DNA of 7,182 nucleotides from Myxococcales bacterium. Lineage in GTDB: Bacteria; Myxococcota_A; UBA9042; PHBI01; JAAZYN01. The position numbers were made by a program, and so were the translations under genes. The notes below the pieces were generated by a model that saw nothing but the letters and a program-made list of their open reading frames with translations, did no database searches and was not told the DNA's origin. The stretch is taken from NCBI GenBank assembly GCA_014239625.1, contig JAAZYN010000173.1:1-7182 (forward strand), given 5' to 3'. Of this stretch, positions 1 through 4,261 are shown piece after piece. Every line of letters starts with the position of its first letter. Position 1 is the stretch's first letter.

Positions 1-158
1 TGGAGAAGATTCGCGCTGAGGCGATGCGCCTGGCGGACAAGACGAGCAAGCGGCTGGTGGCGGACATCAAGCGTTTTCATGCGGTCTTGACCCCCGCTCA
101 GCGCGCCAAGCTTCGGCGCATGGTCAAGCGCGCCGAGAAGCGCTGGTCGACCCGCTAA
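1..158 (+). CDS. Spy/CpxP-like LTxxQ periplasmic protein, C-terminal fragment
   Basis: This reading frame is open from the left window edge (first complete codon at base 3) to TAA at 156-158, so only the last 51 residues are visible and the start and any signal peptide lie outside. The fragment is strongly charged and helical, rich in Arg, Lys and Ala. It contains LTPAQRAKL at about residues 30-38 of the fragment, which matches the LTxxQ motif of the Spy/CpxP/metal-resistance group. Members of that group are small periplasmic helical-hairpin proteins that act as chaperones, bind metals or restrain a sensor kinase. The response regulator and CpxA-like kinase immediately downstream on the same strand support this reading, since cpxP commonly neighbours cpxRA. 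The family rests on one short motif plus context, so CpxP-type, Spy-type and heavy-metal-sensor-type versions cannot be separated. Confidence 0.6.
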   Translation, partial: EKIRAEAMRLADKTSKRLVADIKRFHAVLTPAQRAKLRRMVKRAEKRWSTR

Positions 159-342
159 GCTGGACTCTTCATGGCACTGCGAGCGAGACCAAGGGGGCGC
201 GGTGCTGACGAGCGTGGCATGGACCGGAGGCTGGTGATGTCGTCTTCGAGTGAGGTCGAGCCGGTGGGTGGAGCTCGCGCTGGTCAACGCGGCCTGTCCG
301 TTGGCAGCCGAAGCGAGATGAATCATGCGGGGGAGTGAGCGC
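159..342 (+). other. Intergenic spacer before the response regulator
   Basis: These 184 bases separate the LTxxQ protein from the response regulator. I see no convincing sigma-70 promoter, no RNA gene and no clear terminator. A short frame (ATG 171 to TGA 336-338, 55 codons) lacks a ribosome binding site and resembles nothing I know. The spacer is long enough to hold a separate promoter for the regulator-kinase pair, but I cannot point to it. The purine-rich GGGGGAG at 329-335 is the ribosome binding site of the next gene. Confidence 0.5.
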
Positions 343-1059
343 ATGGCCAGCCGAGTACTCCTCATCGAAGACGACGACCGCCTCGCCGAGCTGCTCACGA
401 GCTACCTCGGTGGGCGCGGTTATACCGTCGACCGACACGCGACAGGGCAGGGCGGTATGGCTGGCTTGAGCCCGTCGGTGGACATGGTGCTGTTGGACAT
501 CATGCTGCCCGACGCCGACGGGTTCGACCTGTGCCGCGGGATCCGCGGCGGTCAGGTTCACCCACAGGTCCCCATCATCATGCTGACCGCCCGCGGTGAC
601 GCCATGGATCGTATCGTCGGCTTGGAGTTGGGGGCCGACGACTATCTCCCAAAGCCGTTCAACCCGCGCGAGCTGTTGGCGCGCATGAAGGCCGTCCTGC
701 GTCGACACGGCGCCCACGGCGGTGGGTCTGCGGCGGCGCCGCAGACCGTTGACGTGCGGCGTTATGGACGCCTCGAGGTGGACCTGGGGCGACGCGAGGT
801 GCGCCTGGATGACGTCCCGCGGCGGCTCACCGCCCACCAGTTCGAGTTGCTGTGCGCGTTGTCCGGTCAACAAGGTCGCGTGATGACCCGCGAGCAGCTC
901 ATGCACGCTGTTCGCAACACCGCGTTCGACGCCTTCGACCGCAGCATCGACGTGCACATCTCCAGGATCCGGGCGGCCATCGAGGACGATCCGAAGAGCC
1001 CACTACGGATCCAGACCGTGCGCGGCGCCGGCTACGTGTTCGCGCGCCACCAGGACTGA
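343..1059 (+). CDS. OmpR/PhoB-family response regulator, CpxR-like
   Basis: This is a 238-residue two-component regulator: a phosphorylation-controlled DNA-binding protein of the cytoplasm. The receiver domain (about 1-121) starts with RVLLIEDDD, giving the acidic pocket E9/D10/D11. The phospho-acceptor is D52 in LLDIMLPD, the switch Thr is T82 in IMLTA, and the invariant Lys is K104 in LPKPF. A Gly/Ala-rich linker (about 124-135) leads to a winged-helix domain (about 138-235) with the recognition-helix stretch DRSIDVHISRIR (199-210) and the wing sequence TVRGAGYVF (225-233). Length and layout are normal for the family. ATG 343 is preferred over the in-frame ATG 325 because GGGGGAG lies 7 bases upstream and the receiver then begins at its usual position. 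The kinase gene starts 8 bases after the stop, so the two are almost certainly cotranscribed and partners. 'CpxR-like' is inferred from the neighbours; the target genes are unknown. Confidence 0.95.
   Translation: MASRVLLIEDDDRLAELLTSYLGGRGYTVDRHATGQGGMAGLSPSVDMVLLDIMLPDADGFDLCRGIRGGQVHPQVPIIMLTARGDAMDRIVGLELGADDYLPKPFNPRELLARMKAVLRRHGAHGGGSAAAPQTVDVRRYGRLEVDLGRREVRLDDVPRRLTAHQFELLCALSGQQGRVMTREQLMHAVRNTAFDAFDRSIDVHISRIRAAIEDDPKSPLRIQTVRGAGYVFARHQD
725..747 (+). repeat. Perfect 10-bp inverted repeat in the regulator's interdomain linker
   Basis: GGTCTGCGGC (725-734) and its exact reverse complement GCCGCAGACC (738-747) are separated by 3 bases. It lies inside the response regulator gene, in the part coding for the flexible linker between the receiver and DNA-binding domains (about residues 128-135). 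It can form a stable mRNA hairpin or a small cruciform. It may simply reflect relaxed coding constraint and GC-rich codons; no function is shown. Confidence 0.6.
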
Positions 1060-1067
1060 GGGCGAGG

Positions 1068-2387
1068 ATGCGCAGGCGCTTGTTCTGGCAGATCTTCTGG
1101 GGCTTCTCCCTGGTGACGGTGGTGTCCACTGCGGCCATCGGCGTCCTGGCCTGGCTGACCTACGATCGCCTCGAGACCGACGAGGCCGTCCGACCGGTGG
1201 CCGACTTCATCGTCGAGACGCTCAGGTTGGACGGGGCGGCCTTTGAGGCGTCGCGCGCTGCTGGGCTGAAGCGGGCCCATGAGCTGGGCCTGGATCTGGC
1301 GATCTATAGCCCGGAAGGGGAGCCCATCCTGGCCACTCGTGAGGGGCTACCGACCCCCCACGAGCGCGGGTTCGAGCCCGGCTTCATCCATCATGACGCC
1401 CGCCCGGGTTACATCATCGACCTCCCCGATGGTCGCTGGTTTGCCGCCGTCCGTCGGACGCCCAGCCTGCACCCGGCCAAACGCTTCCTCGTGCCGTTGG
1501 CCATCTTCCTGCTCGTGGCGCTGGCCGGGTGCATGCTCCTGGCGCGGCGGATCACGCGGCGCCTCGAGGCGCTCGAGCGGCGGGTCACGAACTGGGGTGA
1601 AGGGGATCTCGATGCCCGCGCCCCCGGACTGGGAGTGGACGAGATCGGTCGACTGGCGCTTCGATTCAACGCCGCGGCTGACCGGATCGCGGAGCTCATC
1701 GACGCCCACAAGACGGTCGTCGCGCACGCCAGCCATGAGCTGCGGACGCCCTTGGCGCGGCTGCGGCTCGCCATGGAGCTCATGGCGGAGGCGGAGACGC
1801 CCGCGGAGCGCGCTGGAATGCTCGCGGGGGCCGAACGTGACATCGAGGAGCTCGACGGGCTCGTCGAGGAGTTCTTGTTGCGGTCCAAGATCGAGGCCAG
1901 AGGGCGCGCCGCGCCGGATCAGGTGGTGGAGTTGGTGGCGCTGGCCCGGGCCCAAGTCGCCCATCTCGGTCTCGCAGAGGTGACGGTGACGGGCGAACCC
2001 GTCACCGTCACGGGGGACCCGCGCCTGCTCGCTCGGGCCCTGAGGAACGTCCTCGACAACGCACGGAAGTACGGCGGCGACCACGTCGAGGTGATCCTGA
2101 CCACCGATCCGAGTGGCGTCCGGATCGCGGTCGAAGACGATGGTCCGGGTGTCCCAGCCAGCGATCGAGAGCACATCTTCGAGCCCTTCGTTCAGCGTCA
2201 GGGCGCCACCGGTGGGGTGGGCCTTGGCCTCGCTCTGGTCAAGGAGATCGCGCGCTACCATGGCGGCGACGCCCGCTATGAGGAGCGGAGCCCTGTTGGC
2301 AGTCGTTTCGTCGTCGAGCTCCCGTCCCCGGCTCCACTCGGGCCGGGCATGGAGCGGTCGCCGCTCGGCGACGCGGATCCGTCCTGA
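1068..2387 (+). CDS. CpxA-like membrane sensor histidine kinase
   Basis: This 439-residue inner-membrane kinase would autophosphorylate on His and pass the phosphate to the regulator encoded just upstream. TM1 lies at about 5-30, an extracytoplasmic sensor region at about 31-139, and TM2 at about 141-159 (LVPLAIFLLVALAGCMLLA). HAMP follows at about 160-212. The phospho-acceptor is H223 in HASHELRTPLARLR. The ATP-binding domain shows the N-box RNVLDNARKYG (N327, N331), the G1 box EDDGPGVP (D358, G359, G361), FEPF (371-374) and the G2 box GGVGLGLALVKEI (382-394). All catalytic elements are present. The frame stays open upstream to 852, but that would overlap the regulator by about 200 bases. 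ATG 1068 has GAGGG (1058-1062) 5 bases ahead and puts TM1 at the N-terminus. The TM-sensor-TM-HAMP layout and the LTxxQ gene nearby suggest an envelope-stress or metal sensor; the signal is unknown. Confidence 0.95.
   Translation: MRRRLFWQIFWGFSLVTVVSTAAIGVLAWLTYDRLETDEAVRPVADFIVETLRLDGAAFEASRAAGLKRAHELGLDLAIYSPEGEPILATREGLPTPHERGFEPGFIHHDARPGYIIDLPDGRWFAAVRRTPSLHPAKRFLVPLAIFLLVALAGCMLLARRITRRLEALERRVTNWGEGDLDARAPGLGVDEIGRLALRFNAAADRIAELIDAHKTVVAHASHELRTPLARLRLAMELMAEAETPAERAGMLAGAERDIEELDGLVEEFLLRSKIEARGRAAPDQVVELVALARAQVAHLGLAEVTVTGEPVTVTGDPRLLARALRNVLDNARKYGGDHVEVILTTDPSGVRIAVEDDGPGVPASDREHIFEPFVQRQGATGGVGLGLALVKEIARYHGGDARYEERSPVGSRFVVELPSPAPLGPGMERSPLGDADPS
1980..2011 (+). repeat. Perfect 14-bp inverted repeat with 4-base loop inside the kinase gene
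   Basis: GTGACGGTGACGGG (1980-1993) and its exact reverse complement CCCGTCACCGTCAC (1998-2011) flank the loop CGAA. It codes for the tandem peptide VTVTGEP-VTVTGDP (residues 305-318) at the entry to the ATP-binding domain. The two peptide copies use different codons (GTG ACG GTG ACG against GTC ACC GTC ACG), and this choice makes the halves complementary. In mRNA it would be a very stable hairpin in mid-gene. Function is unknown; a peptide duplication with chance codon choice is the simple alternative. Confidence 0.7.
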
Positions 2388-2404
2388 GGCTTGGGCGTCA
2401 GGCC

Positions 2405-2453
2405 GCGTCCGGTGGGGCTGCGGTGTCGACTCCGAGGGGCAGCAGCCGGACGC
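2405..2453 (+). terminator. Possible stem-loop terminator after the kinase gene
   Basis: GCGTCCGG (2405-2412) pairs exactly with CCGGACGC (2446-2453). A second inner helix, GCTGC (2417-2421) with GCAGC (2439-2443), follows a small asymmetric internal loop. The structure begins 17 bases after the kinase stop, where a transcript end would be expected. No T-run follows, so it is not a textbook intrinsic terminator. It could also be a 3'-stabilising hairpin or chance pairing in GC-rich DNA. Confidence 0.35.
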
Positions 2454-2526
2454 CCGTCTGGTGTGCTGCGAACCCACCGCGGGCGGCGCGATGAGCGCTG
2501 CGGGTCTCTCGTTCGCACCGCGCGCG

Positions 2527-2555
2527 GTGACCACGCGGGGGCATTGGGTTAGCCT
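2527..2555 (+). promoter_or_regulatory. Candidate sigma-70-type promoter for the lipoprotein pair
   Basis: GTGACC (2527-2532, 4 of 6 matches to TTGACA) and TAGCCT (2550-2555, 3 of 6 matches to TATAAT) are separated by exactly 17 bases. Transcription would begin near 2562-2564, at or just before an ATG at 2564. This would give either a leaderless message or, if translation starts at GTG 2849, a leader of about 285 bases. The matches are weak and the call rests mainly on spacing and position. Confidence 0.3.
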
Positions 2556-2688
2556 GGCCGGACATGGAGACCTTCGACATGTGGAGCGGTCACGCGCTTG
2601 TCGGCCTCACCCGACGGGGGGAGTCGACCCGCCCTTCGCTTGAGTCGGGGGAGCCGCGCGACGGCCGCAGGCGAGCTCTCTCTACAGC

Positions 2689-2708
2689 CCTTCGAGGGCC
2701 CTCGAAGG
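2689..2708 (+). repeat. Perfect 20-bp palindrome upstream of the lipoprotein gene
   Basis: CCTTCGAGGG (2689-2698) is followed at once by its exact reverse complement CCCTCGAAGG (2699-2708). With no spacer it suits a dimeric DNA-binding protein better than an RNA hairpin, because a hairpin loop would cost the central pairs. It lies about 140 bases before the preferred start of the TIGR03790-like gene and downstream of the candidate promoter. The role is unknown; an operator is a guess. Confidence 0.5.
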
Positions 2709-2848
2709 CGACGCCTCCGCGTGGAAGCGACCCGCCCATGGCGCGGCCCGCGGGGGGGCTGTGTGGCGGCGCCGCCGGGCCCCTGGAGGCGGGGGCGGCG
2801 TCCAGCTGCCACGGCCCCTGGGAGGAACACCTGCCTGGCGCGGCCTGG

Positions 2849-4201
2849 GTGAGCCCCCCGCGGTCTTTGCCGCAGGGCCTGCGGATCCCCCTGGGCGTCG
2901 TCGCGCTGCTCGCGGTGGCCTCCTGCGGGGCACCGGCGGGGGGAGGGGCGCAGGAGGCCGATACGCGCGACGAGGTCCCGGCGGCTCTCTCGCCGACGGT
3001 CACCATAGTGCCGCGTGCCGAGGGCATCACCCCGGAGACAATGGGCGTCTTGGTCAATCTCCGGGACCCTCAATCGGTGGCCGTCGCGGCGGCCTTTGTG
3101 GACGCCCGTGGCATCCCACCGGACAACGTCGTGGAGTTGGACTTTCCAGCGGGCGAGTCGACTCTGGAGCCGGTCGACTTCGGTCTGCTCCGCCAGCAGG
3201 TCGAGAACGCCGCCAGCGAGACGGTCGAGGCCTGGGCGGTCACGTGGACGTTTCCATTTCGCGTCGGGTGCATGTCCATCACGTCTGCGCTGGCCTTTGG
3301 GTATGATGCGCAGTGGTGCCACTCCGGGGCCGGATGCGGGGTCACCGCGGCGTCCCCCTTGTTCGATCATCGCACGCGGGCGCCGCACACCGAGCTCGGC
3401 GTGCGGCCGGCGATGATGCTCGCTGCTCCGTCGGTCGCACAGGCGCAGGCGCTCATCGAGCGCGGAGTTCGCAGTGACGGCACGCGGCCGCCCGGCACCG
3501 GCTACCTCATCAAGACCAGCGACACGGATCGAAACGTCCGATTCCCGATGATGGCCGAGGCGAGCGCGGAGTGGAGTCACGATGACACCCTCGCGGTTCT
3601 CTACTACGCGCCGGCCGGTGACATCATCGAGAACGTGACGGACGTCATGTTCTACTTCACCGGGCTCACCCACGTGGGCGGCTTACAGACCCTGGCGTTT
3701 CCTCCGGGGGCTGTGGCGGACCACCTGACCTCGTTCGGCGGCGACCTCCATGGGGTCGGTCAGATGACCGCCCTGGCGTGGCTCGAGGCGGGCGCCACCG
3801 CCAGCTTCGGGACGGTGCGCGAGCCCTGCAATTACACCCAGAAATTTCCCGATCCCAGGCTGCTGCTCCGGTACTACGTCCATGGAGAGACGGTCATCGA
3901 AGCGTATTGGAAGGCCGTCGCCTGGCCGGGCGAAGGGTTGTTTGTAGGAGAGCCACTGGCCAAGCCCTGGGGCGCCGAGGTCGTCACCTTCAGCGCCGCC
4001 CAGGGGCTGCGGATCGTCACGACCGCCTTGTGGCCGGGTGAATCGTGGAGCCTCGAGGCCTCCGATGGCTCGGAGGAGGGATCCTGGGAGGAGGTCGCCG
4101 CCGGCGAGGCCGCGTCGCACCACGGGACCACCACGATCGTTGTCAACCCCGCGCCCCAGGAGGCCTATCGGCTGGTCTACGGGGCCAAAGCGGCGCCCTA
4201 A
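2849..4201 (+). CDS. TIGR03790-family lipoprotein, function unknown
   Basis: This is a 450-residue predicted lipoprotein. A short basic start and hydrophobic segment (IPLGVVALLAVAS, 13-25) end in the lipobox VASC with Cys26, followed by Gly, which suits an outer-membrane or periplasmic-face lipoprotein. The mature part resembles the uncharacterised TIGR03790 family. VLVNLRDPQSVAVAAAFVDARGIP (67-90) matches its N-terminal signature of returning to or surviving as residues with the phrase 'R.IP'. FPPGAVADHLTSFGG (284-298), GATASFGTVREPC (315-327) and LFVGEPLAKPW (364-374) match its C-terminal conserved blocks. A small beta-like tail follows to residue 450. The start is uncertain: GTG 2849 places the signal peptide at the N-terminus but has no good ribosome binding site; ATG 2738 and ATG 2564 are in-frame alternatives giving long, odd N-termini. 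The family is reported mainly from exosortase-carrying genomes; no catalytic activity is established. The sulfatase-fold lipoprotein follows after 60 bases. Confidence 0.72.
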   Translation: MSPPRSLPQGLRIPLGVVALLAVASCGAPAGGGAQEADTRDEVPAALSPTVTIVPRAEGITPETMGVLVNLRDPQSVAVAAAFVDARGIPPDNVVELDFPAGESTLEPVDFGLLRQQVENAASETVEAWAVTWTFPFRVGCMSITSALAFGYDAQWCHSGAGCGVTAASPLFDHRTRAPHTELGVRPAMMLAAPSVAQAQALIERGVRSDGTRPPGTGYLIKTSDTDRNVRFPMMAEASAEWSHDDTLAVLYYAPAGDIIENVTDVMFYFTGLTHVGGLQTLAFPPGAVADHLTSFGGDLHGVGQMTALAWLEAGATASFGTVREPCNYTQKFPDPRLLLRYYVHGETVIEAYWKAVAWPGEGLFVGEPLAKPWGAEVVTFSAAQGLRIVTTALWPGESWSLEASDGSEEGSWEEVAAGEAASHHGTTTIVVNPAPQEAYRLVYGAKAAP

Positions 4202-4224
4202 CATCGGCGGGCGGCGCCTTGTAG

Positions 4225-4253
4225 TTGTCAGGTCGCCCCGCCCGGGTGACATT
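4225..4253 (+). promoter_or_regulatory. Weak candidate promoter before the sulfatase-like gene
   Basis: TTGTCA (4225-4230, 5 of 6 matches to TTGACA) and GACATT (4248-4253, 3 of 6 matches to TATAAT) are 17 bases apart in the 60-base gap between the two lipoprotein genes. The second box ends 8 bases before ATG 4262, the same distance as the box before ATG 2564. That ATG has no good Shine-Dalgarno sequence, so a leaderless internal transcript is possible. Readthrough from the upstream gene is an equally good explanation. Confidence 0.22.
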
Positions 4254-4261
4254 CGGCAGCG

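Larger units (their letters stand above)
2388..2848 (+). other. 461-base region without a convincing gene
   Basis: This stretch lies between the kinase stop and the preferred start of the TIGR03790-like lipoprotein. It holds a stem-loop at 2405-2453, a candidate promoter at 2527-2555 and a perfect palindrome at 2689-2708, each listed separately. The frame of the downstream gene is open back to ATG 2564. However, its translation from 2564 to 2848 is Arg/Pro/Gly-rich, has mixed third-position base use and resembles no domain, so I treat it as leader rather than protein. No tRNA, small RNA or mobile element is recognisable. Confidence 0.5.

Noticed and set aside
171..338. 55-codon + strand frame between the LTxxQ gene and the regulator
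   Set aside because: It has no ribosome binding site and no recognisable sequence, and it ends inside the regulator's own ribosome binding region; likely chance.
852..1067. Upstream extension of the histidine kinase frame
   Set aside because: It would overlap the response regulator by about 200 bases and add an Arg-rich stretch before TM1; ATG 1068 has a ribosome binding site and fits the family.
1347..2534. 395-codon antisense frame across the kinase gene
   Set aside because: It is a shadow of a gene with all kinase motifs on the + strand, and its own translation has no recognisable domain.
2549..3673. 374-codon antisense frame across the TIGR03790-like gene and its leader
   Set aside because: The composition is typical of an antisense shadow, and there are no signal, domain or start features.
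3749..3829. His-Gly (H301) and Cys (C327) in the TIGR03790-like protein as a caspase/gingipain-type catalytic pair
   Set aside because: The Cys lies after the GATASFGT block, whereas in gingipain-type enzymes the catalytic Cys comes before the equivalent block, so the order does not fit.
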